In this document: positions 15,830 to 25,118 of the stretch, in pieces
How positions within the stretch are numbered: position 1 is the first letter of the stretch
Layout of the letters: each line of letters begins with the position of its first letter
Assembly (NCBI GenBank): GCA_905233915.1
Contig: CAJOFM010000007.1
Coordinates: 84,891-148,890, forward strand
Reading direction: 5' to 3'
Length of the DNA: 64,000 nt
DNA from: an uncultured Muribaculaceae bacterium
GTDB taxonomy: Bacteria > Bacteroidota > Bacteroidia > Bacteroidales > Muribaculaceae
Position numbers and translations under genes: made by a program
Notes under the pieces: generated by a model
Database searches by the model: none
Seen by the model: only the letters and a program-made list of their open reading frames with translations
What the model was told of the DNA's origin: nothing

Positions 15830-16444
15830 TTACCTCAAGTCCACAATCTGGGTACCTGCAGGCACCTGCGATTTGTCAAAATTGAATGTGGAGGCAGGCA
15901 ATGACTTGTGTTTGTAGCCAGTTATCTTGACGAAATAGACGCTCTTGTCGCTCATGTCAAAACGGGCCGTGCGCAGCAGGGACGTCTTCTCATCGAAGTA
16001 GAGCCACAGGGTCTTGATACTGTCTTTTTTCTTCTTGGGGGTGAGTTTGATGACGTAGGTGTTGGCCGTCTTCGTCTTGGCCTTCTTCATGTTGAAGTTG
16101 GTCTTGAAATGGCTGGCTGCGGCAATGGGGTTGGTCATCTGCAACTCGTCGGCAGTGGGCGAGGTAATGTTGACCTCACTGGTAACGGGTGACCATGACC
16201 ACTGTGTTTTTCCATCATACCAGCACTTGGCCTCGGGAGAGATGATACGGAACTTGTTGCCCTGCATGGCAATGGTGCCATTGCTGGTGCCCTGATTAGA
16301 AGTGATGCTGTAATTGGCCGTCACGCCACCACTGGCGTTGATGGCTGCCACGCACTTGTCGAGCATGGCAGTGGGTGTTTGAGCCATCACGATGATAGCG
16401 GTCAAAGCCATAAGAATAGCTGAAATGATTCTTTTTGATCTCAT
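15830..16444 (-). CDS. lolA: outer-membrane lipoprotein carrier LolA-like protein
   Basis: I place the start at ATG 16444 because it gives a typical signal peptide (MRSKRIISAILMALTAIIVMAQ). A longer reading from 16501 adds 19 hydrophilic residues in front of it. The mature protein (about 182 residues) follows the LolA pattern: LDKCVAAINASGGVTANYSI, then beta strands (GTIAMQGNKFRIISPEAKCWYDGKTQWSW) and a C-terminal FDKSQVPAGTQIVDLR. LolA-like proteins shuttle lipoproteins through the periplasm to the outer membrane. It lies just downstream of ftsK, an arrangement that recurs in Bacteroidetes, but a terminator sits between them. Confidence 0.85.
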   Translation of the reverse strand: MRSKRIISAILMALTAIIVMAQTPTAMLDKCVAAINASGGVTANYSITSNQGTSNGTIAMQGNKFRIISPEAKCWYDGKTQWSWSPVTSEVNITSPTADELQMTNPIAAASHFKTNFNMKKAKTKTANTYVIKLTPKKKKDSIKTLWLYFDEKTSLLRTARFDMSDKSVYFVKITGYKHKSLPASTFNFDKSQVPAGTQIVDLR

Positions 16445-16510
16445 TGTAGTCTTCGTTGTGTTATTATGATTCTCCAGAGTTTCCGGATTATCTGAAATCA
16501 ACAGATAGCA

Positions 16511-16545
16511 AAAAGAATGCCAACCTGTGGCAGGGTGGCACTCTT
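16511..16545 (-). terminator. terminator of ftsK
   Basis: Minus strand: hairpin with 13 of 15 paired positions (AAGAGTGCCACCCTG / CAGGTTGGCATTCTT) followed by TTTTTGC, between ftsK and lolA. Confidence 0.75.
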
Positions 16546-16555
16546 GTGATGCGGT

Positions 16556-19048
16556 CTAGCTGAACAGTTGGTCAATATCCATGGGGCTAACGAGCACCTG
16601 ACGGGGCTTACTGCCTTGGGCAGGACCCACGATGCCGGCATGTTCCATCTGGTCCATCAGGCGGCCGGCTCGGTTATAACCGATCTCGTAACGGCGTTGC
16701 AGCGACGAGGTGCTGGCGGTGTTGCTCATGACGACAAACTTCACTGCCTCTTCAAACAGCGGGTCACGGTCCTTGACGTTGCCCACATTGGCATCGCCGC
16801 TGCCGCCCTCGTCCTTGCCCACATACTCGGGCAGCATGTAGGGCTCCTCGTGATTGATGTCACGGTCCTTGTCCTCCTGATCCTTGATGAAGTCGCTGAT
16901 GCGTACAATATCGGGCGTATCGACAAACGGGCATTGCAAGCGGGTCAATTCACCGTCAATCTGGAACAGCATGTCGCCGCGGCCAATCAGTTGCTGTGCA
17001 CCGGTGCGGTCAATGATGATCTGGCTGTCGATGCGCTGTGCCACGGCAAAGGCGATGCGGCCAGGGAAGTTACCCTTAATCAGACCGGTAATCACCTTGG
17101 ACGACGGGCGCTGAGTGGCGATAATCATGTGGATACCCACGGCACGCGCCTTCTGGGCGATGCGCACGAGCGGCGTTTCCACCTCCTTGCCGGCGGTCAT
17201 GATCATATCGCTGAACTCGTCGATAATACCCACGATGTAGGGCATGTATTGATATTTCTTCTCGCCATGTTCGTCGCGCACCTCGCGCAGTTCACGGCGC
17301 CACATCTCGTTGTAGTCGCTCACGTTGCGCACCCTTACTTCCTCGAACACCCTATAGCGGTTTTCCATCTCCTGCACAAGGCAGTTCAAGGTCTTGATGA
17401 CGCGGTCGGTGTCGGTGATGATGGCTTTTTCTTCACCGGGAGCCTTGGCAAAGAAGTATTTCTCCAGGTCGGCATACACGCTGAACTCAACGCGCTTGGG
17501 GTCCACAAGGACGAACTTGAGTTCCGACGGTCCCTTCTTGTACAACAAGGACGTGATGATGGCGTTAAGTCCAACCGACTTACCCTTACCAGTGGCACCG
17601 GCGACAAGCAGGTGGGGCATCTTGGTCAAGTCGGCGATGAACACCTCATTGCTGACGGTGCAACCCAAGCACATGGGCAGCTTGGCGCGGCTTTTCTGGA
17701 AGGCCTCTGAAGCCAGCACCTCGCGCATGGGCACAACCTGCGGGTCGCGGTTGGGCACTTCGATGCCGATGGTTCCCTTACCAGGCATGGGGGCGATGAT
17801 GCGGATGCCCAGGGCGGCAAGGCTCAAGGCGATATCATCCTCAAGGCCGCGGATCTTGTTAACGCGCACACCATCTTGCGGCACGATCTCAAACAGGGTA
17901 ACAGTGGGTCCCACGTGCACCATGATTTCCTTGATCTCGATGCCATATTTACTCAGCGTTTCCCGGATGCGTTCCTTGTTTTCGTCCTGCTCCTGCTTAT
18001 CCACGCTGTTGGGGTTCATGCGGATGTCCTGAAGCAAGTCTAGGGTGGGGAAGCGGTAGTGACGGTATTCACCAGTGGGGTCATGAGGGTTGCTCACATC
18101 AGTGCTGGCCGTAATGGGCTTCAGGCGAGCGGTCTCACCATTGTCTGCTGCCACTGGCTTATTAGCCTTTTTGGGCCTCGAGATGCGGCTCAAGCGGGAC
18201 GATGGCTCCTGACTGGTCTTGGGCTCTTCGGCCGTTTTGCGCTCAGCGCCCAAGAAGGTGGACTGTCCAGGTTCGCTGATAACCTTCTCAGATTCCTCCT
18301 TGCTGCGGTTGCGTTTATTCTCAATACCCCGCTGCACCTGCTTGTAAAGGGCGGTGAGTGTCTGATAGGTGAGGAAGACCCACAACAGGAAAATGATAAA
18401 GTTGACAGCAGCCATGCCAAAGCCGCCAAACAATCCCAACAACCACTTGTTGGCATAGAAGCCGAAGTAGCCTCCCAATGGGAAGAAGGTGATCGGTTTC
18501 ATGAAATAGGTAGCGGCTCCAACGATCATCGAGAAGGTGAAGATGCTGAAGAGGCAGACAAACGTATAGGAGAAGAAATGAGTTCTCTTTCCCTTGCGCA
18601 CGAGTCTCATGCCCAGCGTGATGAACCATGCCACGATGATAAATGCGGCAACACCCACACCGCTCGAGATGAAGAAGTCACTCAGCGAGGCACCGACTGC
18701 AGCACCGGCATTGCGGATCTGGTCGGGTACCTGGGCGTTCTCGATCATCGAGTAGTTAAGGATGCGGTTTTGGTCACTCATGCCTGCCGACAGGAAATAG
18801 GACAGGAACGAGATCAACAGATAGATACCTATCAGCAACATGACACAACCGGCTCCTAGCCTGAATTGGCCATTCTGGAAAAACGCCAGAAAGCGTTGCC
18901 ATTTGGTCACATTTTCATTGTTGATGGCCTCCTCGGCTTCACGTCGCTTGAGGTAGTCCTCGGATTTCTTCACAGAACTGATATCAGGACCGTAATAGCT
19001 CTGATTCTCAGTTGCTTTCTTATTGGGTTTATTCTTTTTCTTGCTCAT
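16556..19048 (-). CDS. ftsK: DNA translocase FtsK
   Basis: 830 residues. The N-terminal part has about four membrane helices (around residues 58-85, 125-150, 160-185 and 205-235). A variable hydrophilic linker (about 245-340) follows. The motor has Walker A GATGKGKSVGLN with Lys490, Walker B-like YIVGIIDEFSDMI, and IATQRPSSKVITGLIKGNFP. The C-terminal winged-helix gamma domain (SSLQRRYEIGYNRAGRLMDQME) recognises the DNA polarity sequences. FtsK pumps chromosome ends through the division septum and activates dimer resolution. The length and single-motor architecture are normal for Bacteroidetes FtsK. Confidence 0.96.
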   Translation of the reverse strand: MSKKKNKPNKKATENQSYYGPDISSVKKSEDYLKRREAEEAINNENVTKWQRFLAFFQNGQFRLGAGCVMLLIGIYLLISFLSYFLSAGMSDQNRILNYSMIENAQVPDQIRNAGAAVGASLSDFFISSGVGVAAFIIVAWFITLGMRLVRKGKRTHFFSYTFVCLFSIFTFSMIVGAATYFMKPITFFPLGGYFGFYANKWLLGLFGGFGMAAVNFIIFLLWVFLTYQTLTALYKQVQRGIENKRNRSKEESEKVISEPGQSTFLGAERKTAEEPKTSQEPSSRLSRISRPKKANKPVAADNGETARLKPITASTDVSNPHDPTGEYRHYRFPTLDLLQDIRMNPNSVDKQEQDENKERIRETLSKYGIEIKEIMVHVGPTVTLFEIVPQDGVRVNKIRGLEDDIALSLAALGIRIIAPMPGKGTIGIEVPNRDPQVVPMREVLASEAFQKSRAKLPMCLGCTVSNEVFIADLTKMPHLLVAGATGKGKSVGLNAIITSLLYKKGPSELKFVLVDPKRVEFSVYADLEKYFFAKAPGEEKAIITDTDRVIKTLNCLVQEMENRYRVFEEVRVRNVSDYNEMWRRELREVRDEHGEKKYQYMPYIVGIIDEFSDMIMTAGKEVETPLVRIAQKARAVGIHMIIATQRPSSKVITGLIKGNFPGRIAFAVAQRIDSQIIIDRTGAQQLIGRGDMLFQIDGELTRLQCPFVDTPDIVRISDFIKDQEDKDRDINHEEPYMLPEYVGKDEGGSGDANVGNVKDRDPLFEEAVKFVVMSNTASTSSLQRRYEIGYNRAGRLMDQMEHAGIVGPAQGSKPRQVLVSPMDIDQLFS

Positions 19049-19074
19049 TGTCGTTTGCTATCGATTTGGGGCTT

Positions 19075-19082
19075 CAAAGTTA
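19075..19082 (-). promoter_or_regulatory. -7 element of ftsK promoter
   Basis: TAACTTTG on the minus strand (TAnnTTTG), 27 nt before the ftsK ATG. Confidence 0.6.
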
Positions 19083-19149
19083 CAAAATAAAATCGGTTTA
19101 CAAACGCAAATCCAAAACTTTTTTTCACGATTTTACACTTTTTATAGAA

Positions 19150-19185
19150 AACGAAACCAGATGGCCGTTTTGGCCACCTGGTTTT
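19150..19185 (-). terminator. terminator of the 323-aa secreted protein gene
   Basis: AACCAGATGGCC (19155-19166) / GGCCACCTGGTT (19172-19183), one mismatch in 12. T-rich sequence follows on the minus strand. Confidence 0.7.
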
Positions 19186-19214
19186 GTGGATTCAAATGAT
19201 ATTGACAGGATAAT

Positions 19215-19648
19215 TTACTTCACAACCTTAACGGCGTTGGTGGTGCCGTCGGTGAAGGTGGTAACCATGATGGTTACACCATTAGCCTGCTGCATCTCCT
19301 GACCCATCAGGTTGAAGTAGCGCACGTTAGCCACGGTCTTGCCAGCGAAGAGCTCCTCAACGTCAACCATCTTGGATACGGTGAAGCCGTCCCAGATGTG
19401 GTCGCTCTCGGCCTTGCCCTCGGCGACAGCATAAGCCTCGATCATGTAGGTGCCCTCATCGTCGAAGTTCAGCTCACCGGTGTACTCCATCCACTCGCCA
19501 TAGACATAGTCACCGTCAACCAGGACACCAACACGGTAGTAAATGGTGCTGGGCTCGGTCGGGATCAGAGTGACGGTGTAAGCGTTGTAATACAGGTTAC
19601 CGTCGTTGTAAACGTAGTTCTCCTTAGCGCTGCTGGGAGCGTCGGTCT
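19215..19648 (-). repeat. shared C-terminal module, copy B
   Basis: Near-identical counterpart of 13584-14020. Identity stops at the TDAPSSAKENY boundary. Confidence 0.9.
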
Positions 19649-20186
19649 TCTCGGTGGGATCAACGGGAGTCACGGGATCATCCTCGCCAATGATGTACAC
19701 AGTGATCTGATCAACACGCACTTGATGGTTGCTGGCAATCAGGGCGGCAGCAATAGCATGCTCATAGTACATGTCGGACATGGTCTCAGGAATCTCGATT
19801 TCAGTATCTACCCAAGTGCCAATATAGCCATCAAAGGTATATTCACCCCTGAAATCTTCAAGTTCGTTGGTGAAACCGGCAGGACCATAATCGTCATAGT
19901 CTTCACCGAGACAGCTAACCTCAATCATTGAGATGCCAGGATTATTCACATGGGTTTCAGGAACATCCATCAACTCAACGGTCATCGTTTCGTTCTTGTA
20001 AATGCGGATGTGGTTCTTCTTGGCCATACCGTTGGTTACGCTTACGCGGATACCATCTTTCTCAACAGAATAAGCGTCAGCAGCGGTCATCTCGGTGAAG
20101 TCCGAGGGATAGATGGTCACAACACGGTCGGCCATGGCGTTACCAGCCATCAACAGAGCAACGAGAGCAAAGAGTAATTTCTTCAT
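19215..20186 (-). CDS. secreted protein with T9SS sorting domain, paralogous C-terminus
   Basis: 323 residues. Signal peptide at 1-19 (MKKLLFALVALLMAGNAMA). The N-terminal domain (about 20-170) is unrelated to that of the neighbouring 385-aa protein and I do not recognise it (RVVTIYPSDFTEMTAADAYS; GTWVDTEIEIPETMSDMYYE). Residues about 180-323 are nearly identical to the last 144 residues of that protein: a beta module (KENYVYNDGNLYYNAYTV, YRVGVLVDGDYVYGEWMEYT) followed by the type A T9SS signal (NVRYFNLMGQEMQQANG...NAVKVVK). Presumably exported and displayed on the surface. Confidence 0.85.
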   Translation of the reverse strand: MKKLLFALVALLMAGNAMADRVVTIYPSDFTEMTAADAYSVEKDGIRVSVTNGMAKKNHIRIYKNETMTVELMDVPETHVNNPGISMIEVSCLGEDYDDYGPAGFTNELEDFRGEYTFDGYIGTWVDTEIEIPETMSDMYYEHAIAAALIASNHQVRVDQITVYIIGEDDPVTPVDPTEKTDAPSSAKENYVYNDGNLYYNAYTVTLIPTEPSTIYYRVGVLVDGDYVYGEWMEYTGELNFDDEGTYMIEAYAVAEGKAESDHIWDGFTVSKMVDVEELFAGKTVANVRYFNLMGQEMQQANGVTIMVTTFTDGTTNAVKVVK

Positions 20187-20255
20187 AATGATTTGATAGT
20201 TTAGTAGTTAATAATTATAGAAATAATACTGTAAGTGTTTCTATGAAATCAATTG

Positions 20256-20263
20256 CAAATTTA
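20256..20263 (-). promoter_or_regulatory. -7 element upstream of the 323-aa secreted protein gene
   Basis: TAAATTTG on the minus strand, 70 nt before the ATG. AT-rich on both sides. Confidence 0.5.
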
Positions 20264-20342
20264 CAATAATAAATCAGCAAAGACTACTGAACCCGATTAA
20301 TTAATAATAATTAACAGAAAGGCTCCCTGAAGTCGTAGGCTA

Positions 20343-21827
20343 TCAGTCTTTTTTCCAGAAGGAGCGGGTGAAGATGACAAGAACGGTGAACAATTCGAGG
20401 CGTCCCACCATCATCTCAAATGCCAAAACCCATTTGGCTCCGGGGTGCAGCACAACCCATGAGCTACTGGGGCCTGTAATACCATGACCGATGCCCACGT
20501 TACTGATGGCCGACATGGATGTGTACATCGCATCAAAAACGGGCACGTTGTAGAAAGTGAGGTATAAGGCTACAACCATGATAATCAGGATGTAAACCGT
20601 GAAGAAAGTGTTCACCTTGCTCACTAAGTGAGAGGGTACGGGTTTGCCGTCGATGTGAACTGCGCGCACCGAGTTGGTGTGTAACACGCGATAGAACTCG
20701 TTGGCCGTATGCTTGAGCAGAACGATGAGACGGTCCATCTTGGCACCGCCCGAGGTTGAACCCGCCATACCGCCAAAGAACATCATCACCATCAGGATGA
20801 CCGTGACAAATTCACCGCTGTCCTCATAGTCAAAGGTCGAGAAACCGGTTGACGTAATGGCCGATAGCGTGTCGAACGCTCCGTAGATAAAGCGGTCAGT
20901 ATTGTTGTCAAGGAAACCACGGTAAATCATGTAAGCAAAGATGGCCACAGTTGTGATCAACGTGGTCATGCAATACCACCTGAGGGTGTTGTTGCTGATG
21001 ATGCGCTTGAAGTTGCCGCGTATTGTGGCGGCAATTATCGAGAAACTGATACCGCCAATAAACATGAAGATGATGACCACAATAAACACATAACTCGATT
21101 GCCAGTAGTCAAGACCGATGTTCTTGGTGGAATAACCTCCAGTCGAGGTCGTGGTCATCGCATGGCACACGGCATCAAACCAATCCATTGGTCCCACATA
21201 CAGCAGGATAGTGAGCAGGGCCGTGAGTCCTATATAAATGAGCCACAAGTCCTTGGCGGTCTGACTCACGCGCGGACGCAGTCGCTCATGTGTGATACCT
21301 GTTACCTCGGCATTGAATAGGGCGATACCGCCTTTCTGGTTCAGCATGGGGAGGACAGCTAGCGTGAACAGGATGATTCCCATACCGCCAATCCATTGAG
21401 TCATAGCGCGCCAGAACAGCACTCCGTGAGGAATCTCTTCCACATAAGGGATGACGCTTGAACCCGTAGTGGTAAAGCCCGCCATGGTCTCAAAGAAGGC
21501 ATCGGTAACATTATCTAATGTGTTGGTGAACAAGTAGGGCAGCATGCCAAATAGCGAGAAGAATACCCAAATGATGCTTGTGAGCATCAGGCCCTCACGC
21601 TTGTGCATCGAGGTGCTGTGGGGATGTATGCCAAATGCCATGATGGCACCTGCACCAGCAGTGATGGCGACGCTATAGATGAACGCTCGCAATGAGGCGG
21701 TCTCGTCATATATCCATGACACTCCGAGTGGTAGCAGCATGAAGGCTGCTTCGATGAGAAGCAGCAAGCCCTGTACCCTCAATACAATGGCGAAGTTGAT
21801 ATTCTGGTTGGCACGCTTGCGCATCAC
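20343..21827 (-). CDS. trkH: potassium uptake protein TrkH family
   Basis: 494 residues, polytopic inner-membrane protein of the Trk/Ktr superfamily. The K+ filter loops are visible: TTGSSVIP in the first repeat, TTSTGGYS in the second, SAITSTGFST in the third and SAISNVGIGHG in the fourth, each after a hydrophobic segment. The N-terminus is basic and followed by a membrane helix. It forms the K+ conducting subunit that works with the cytosolic regulator TrkA, whose gene overlaps it by 4 nt just upstream, so the two are translationally coupled. The stop is a tandem TGA-TAG. Confidence 0.95.
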   Translation of the reverse strand: MMRKRANQNINFAIVLRVQGLLLLIEAAFMLLPLGVSWIYDETASLRAFIYSVAITAGAGAIMAFGIHPHSTSMHKREGLMLTSIIWVFFSLFGMLPYLFTNTLDNVTDAFFETMAGFTTTGSSVIPYVEEIPHGVLFWRAMTQWIGGMGIILFTLAVLPMLNQKGGIALFNAEVTGITHERLRPRVSQTAKDLWLIYIGLTALLTILLYVGPMDWFDAVCHAMTTTSTGGYSTKNIGLDYWQSSYVFIVVIIFMFIGGISFSIIAATIRGNFKRIISNNTLRWYCMTTLITTVAIFAYMIYRGFLDNNTDRFIYGAFDTLSAITSTGFSTFDYEDSGEFVTVILMVMMFFGGMAGSTSGGAKMDRLIVLLKHTANEFYRVLHTNSVRAVHIDGKPVPSHLVSKVNTFFTVYILIIMVVALYLTFYNVPVFDAMYTSMSAISNVGIGHGITGPSSSWVVLHPGAKWVLAFEMMVGRLELFTVLVIFTRSFWKKD

Positions 21828-23155
21828 GAGAAATATTTATCAAGTTTGTGGATAGCGCCTTGCAGGCAGAATACCACCACATGGTCTCCAGCCTGGATTT
21901 GAGTGTCACCGTCGACAAGTTGGCCCGAGCCGTTGCGCACGAGGCCGGCAATGGTGAAGTCACGACTCAGTTTCAAGTCCTTGACGGGTGCACGGGTCAC
22001 GCGGTCACCTTCCTCGACAATGATTTCGGCCACCTCGGCATCGGCAAGGGCGAGACAACGTGCATTGTCCTCGTCGGCATCAATCATAATCTGGTAGATG
22101 CGGCTCGATGCCAGCAACTTCTTGTTGACGATGGTGCCGATGTTCAAAGCCTCGGCCTCAAAGATGAATTGGATATCCTCAACCTGGGCGATAGTCTTGG
22201 GCACGCCGTTGGTCTTGGCAATCATGCAGGCCATCATGTTGACCGCGCTATTGTCGCCCAAGGCAATGAAGGCGTCATAGTTGCTCACACTTTCCTCTTC
22301 ATTTAGCTCCGTATCGCGGAAGTCGCCCTGCACCAGTTTGCAGTTGGGATAGCGTTGCGCCAGCTCGTCACAGCGGTTGAGGTCTGGCTCAATGACCTTG
22401 ATGTCAACGGTCTTGCCGAGTTTCTTGATTAATTGCTCGGCGATGTCGTTGCCGCCCACGATGAGCACATTATCAACAGGTGTCTGTATCTTGCCGCACA
22501 CGTCGCGCACCTCATCGATGTGGTCGCGCGTGGTGGCAATATAGACGATGTCATTCTCCAGCACACGGTCATCACCGCGTGGGATAATGATCTCACGGTT
22601 GCGCTTGATGGCCGACACGTGCAGGAAGTGGCTGATATTGGAGACATCCTTAAGCATCTGGTTGACGATGCGCGCATTGGAACGGATTTTCACACCCACT
22701 ACGATCAATTCGCCGTCAAACAGTTCGAACCAGTTTCTAGCCCATGTGCGCTTGAGGGCACTGGCAATTTCCTTGGCCGCCAGCATCTCGGGATAGATGA
22801 GGTGGTCGATGCCAAGCTGGTTGATGTGTTCACGCCATTTGGCGTTGAAGAACTCGTCATTATCAACACGGGCAACAGTTTTCTTGGCACCCAACCGTTT
22901 GGCCATCGAACAGGCAAGGATATTGCGCGCCTCGCTTTTTGTCACGGCAATGAAAAGGTCACAGTAGCCCGTCTTAATGGCATTGAGGTCGTTAAACGAG
23001 ATGGCGCTGCCTTGATGTGTAAGCAGGTTATAGTTCTCGAGCGGTTCGAGTTTCCTGTTCTCAACGTCCATGACGATGATATCCTGCTCCTCGTTGCTGA
23101 GCATCTTGGCCAGATGGGTCCCGACTTCTCCTGCGCCGGCAATAACGATTCTCAT
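21824..23155 (-). CDS. trkA: Trk potassium system NAD-binding regulator TrkA
   Basis: 443 residues with two RCK (TrkA-N/TrkA-C) units. The first nucleotide-binding fold begins MRIVIAGAGEVGTHLAKML (GxGxxG), and the second begins about residue 228 (VLIVGGNDIAEQLIKKL). Each is followed by a TrkA-C domain. It binds NAD(H)/ATP and gates TrkH in the inner membrane. The spacer to the dxs stop codon upstream consists entirely of heptanucleotide repeats. No TAnnTTTG box is visible directly in front, so it may be read through from dxs. Confidence 0.95.
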   Translation of the reverse strand: MRIVIAGAGEVGTHLAKMLSNEEQDIIVMDVENRKLEPLENYNLLTHQGSAISFNDLNAIKTGYCDLFIAVTKSEARNILACSMAKRLGAKKTVARVDNDEFFNAKWREHINQLGIDHLIYPEMLAAKEIASALKRTWARNWFELFDGELIVVGVKIRSNARIVNQMLKDVSNISHFLHVSAIKRNREIIIPRGDDRVLENDIVYIATTRDHIDEVRDVCGKIQTPVDNVLIVGGNDIAEQLIKKLGKTVDIKVIEPDLNRCDELAQRYPNCKLVQGDFRDTELNEEESVSNYDAFIALGDNSAVNMMACMIAKTNGVPKTIAQVEDIQFIFEAEALNIGTIVNKKLLASSRIYQIMIDADEDNARCLALADAEVAEIIVEEGDRVTRAPVKDLKLSRDFTIAGLVRNGSGQLVDGDTQIQAGDHVVVFCLQGAIHKLDKYFS

Positions 23156-23156
23156 T

Positions 23157-23198
23157 GTCTTAAGTTTTTAGTTTCTAGTCCCTAGTCCCTAGTTTCTA
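23157..23198 (-). repeat. stop-anchored heptanucleotide array between dxs and trkA
   Basis: Minus strand from the dxs stop codon: TAGAAAC, TAGGGAC, TAGGGAC, TAGAAAC, TAAAAAC, TTAAGAC. The first TAG is the dxs stop. The array ends one base before the trkA ATG, so it is the whole intergenic spacer. Confidence 0.8.
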
Positions 23199-25115
23199 GT
23201 TGTTGTCATTTAATAGTTCAAGGATGGCTTTCTCCAGTGATTGGGCATCCATGCCGCAGCGCTCATAGAGCTCGGCAACAGTGCCTTGGTGAACAAACTC
23301 ATCCTGCACGCCCAGCATCTTGAGATGCTGATGGCGGTCATGAAGCGTCATCCACTCGGCGACTGCCGAGCCCAGGCCGCCAACAACGGTGCCGTCCTCA
23401 ATGGTGATGAGGCTGTGGTAACGCGTGGTGGCTTCTTCAAGGGTTTCCTCATCGATGGGCTTGAGGTAGATCATGTCGTAGTGACCCACCTTGATGCCGC
23501 GTTCGGCCAGGCGCTTCACCACCTCAATGACCTCATTGCCGATGTGGCCAATGCTCAAAATGGCCACGCCTTCACCCTCACTCATGCGGCGACCATGGCC
23601 CACGGGAAGTTCCTTCATCTCGTTTTTCCAGTCGGCGATGACGCCCTTGCCGCGCGGATAGCGGATGGCAAAGGGGCCCATGCCGTTCAGTTGGGCGGTG
23701 TACATCAGGTGGCGCAGGTCGTGCTCGTTGATGGGAGATGCCACGACCATGCCAGGGATGCAACGCAGGTAGGCCAGGTCAAACAGGCCGTGATGGGTCA
23801 CACCGTCTTCGCCGACGATGCCGCCTCGGTCGATACAGAAGGTGACAGGCAACCCCTGGATGGCGACGTCATGGATGATGGAGTCGTAGCCGCGCTGCAG
23901 GAAGGTGCTGTAGATGGCGCAATAGGGATGCATGCCGTCCTTGGCCAAACCACCTGAGAAGGTCACTGCATGACCTTCGCTGATGCCCACGTCAAAGGCG
24001 CGTTGAGGCATGGCTTCGAGCATCATCGACATCGATGTGCCGCTGGGCATGGCAGCAGTAATGCCAACAATCTTATCGTTTTTCTCGGCAAGTTCAACAA
24101 GTGTCTTGCCGAAGACGTCCTGATACTTGATGGGGCCGCTCTTGCCGCTCTTGGGACGCTCGCCGGTCTCCTCGTCAAATTTGCCAGGTGCATGCCATGT
24201 GGCGGGATCGGCCTCAGCGGCTGCAAATCCTTTGCCCTTAACTGTGCGCACGTGGACCAGTTTGGGACCGGTCATATCCTTGATTTCGCGGAATACCTTC
24301 ACCAAGCGCTTCACGTCATGGCCGTCATAGAGCCCGAAATAGCGGATGTTGAGACCCTCAAAGATGTTCTGCTGGCCTGAGAACAATGACTTCAACGCAT
24401 TGCTGAAACGCAGGATCAACCCCTTGCGGTTCTCGTTGATGACCTTGTGACGGCGCAGGAACTGATAGGTCTTGTAGCGCAGTTTGTTATAGCGGTGTGA
24501 CGTGTGCAGGTCGCTCATATAATGGCTCAGCGATCCCACATTGGCGTCAATGGCCATGTCGTTGTCGTTGAGAACGATAATCAGGTTGTTGGGATTGGTC
24601 GCGGCATTGTTGATGCCTTCAAAGGCCAGTCCGCCGCTGATGCTTGCGTCTCCGATTATGGCTACCACCTTGCGGTCATGGTTATTCTGCAGTTCAGCGG
24701 CTATAGCCATGCCTAAGGCTGCCGAGATGGAATTTGAGGCGTGACCGGCTGTGAAAGTGTCATATTCGCTTTCCTCAGGATTGGGAAATCCGCTCAGGCC
24801 GTCGAGCTTGCGGTTGTCGTCAAATTGGTCTCGGCGTCCGGTAAGTATCTTGTGCGCATAGGCTTGATGTCCCACATCCCATACCAGACGGTCGTCGGGT
24901 GTGTTGAACACATAGTGTAGTGCCACCACAATCTCGACGGCTCCCATACTGGATGCGAAATGCCCGGGATTGCTCGACAACTCATGAATCATGAATTGGC
25001 GTAATTCCTGGCACACCTGTGGCAACTTGTCAACGTCGAGGCGCCTCAAGTCGGCAGGGACGTCAATGGTTGCCAGCAGTGGGCAGTGTTGTTTTATGTA
25101 TGAGTTCTTGGTCAT
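23196..25115 (-). CDS. dxs: 1-deoxy-D-xylulose-5-phosphate synthase
   Basis: 639 residues. It condenses pyruvate and glyceraldehyde 3-phosphate to DXP, the first step of the MEP isoprenoid pathway, using thiamine diphosphate. Motifs: SNPGHFASSMGAVEIVVALHY, GHQAYAHKILTGR, the ThDP site GDASISGGLAFEGINNA followed by NDNDMAI, and the transketolase-type C-terminal half (ISEGHAVTFSGGLAKDG, CIDRGGIVGEDGVTHHG). Length is normal for the family. It lies 3 nt downstream of a small membrane protein gene that carries the promoter. Confidence 0.97.
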   Translation of the reverse strand: MTKNSYIKQHCPLLATIDVPADLRRLDVDKLPQVCQELRQFMIHELSSNPGHFASSMGAVEIVVALHYVFNTPDDRLVWDVGHQAYAHKILTGRRDQFDDNRKLDGLSGFPNPEESEYDTFTAGHASNSISAALGMAIAAELQNNHDRKVVAIIGDASISGGLAFEGINNAATNPNNLIIVLNDNDMAIDANVGSLSHYMSDLHTSHRYNKLRYKTYQFLRRHKVINENRKGLILRFSNALKSLFSGQQNIFEGLNIRYFGLYDGHDVKRLVKVFREIKDMTGPKLVHVRTVKGKGFAAAEADPATWHAPGKFDEETGERPKSGKSGPIKYQDVFGKTLVELAEKNDKIVGITAAMPSGTSMSMMLEAMPQRAFDVGISEGHAVTFSGGLAKDGMHPYCAIYSTFLQRGYDSIIHDVAIQGLPVTFCIDRGGIVGEDGVTHHGLFDLAYLRCIPGMVVASPINEHDLRHLMYTAQLNGMGPFAIRYPRGKGVIADWKNEMKELPVGHGRRMSEGEGVAILSIGHIGNEVIEVVKRLAERGIKVGHYDMIYLKPIDEETLEEATTRYHSLITIEDGTVVGGLGSAVAEWMTLHDRHQHLKMLGVQDEFVHQGTVAELYERCGMDAQSLEKAILELLNDNN

Positions 25116-25118
25116 AGA

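Noticed and set aside
16568..17710. 380-codon open frame opposite ftsK
   Set aside because: Antisense to the ftsK motor domain; no recognisable domain and no start signal.
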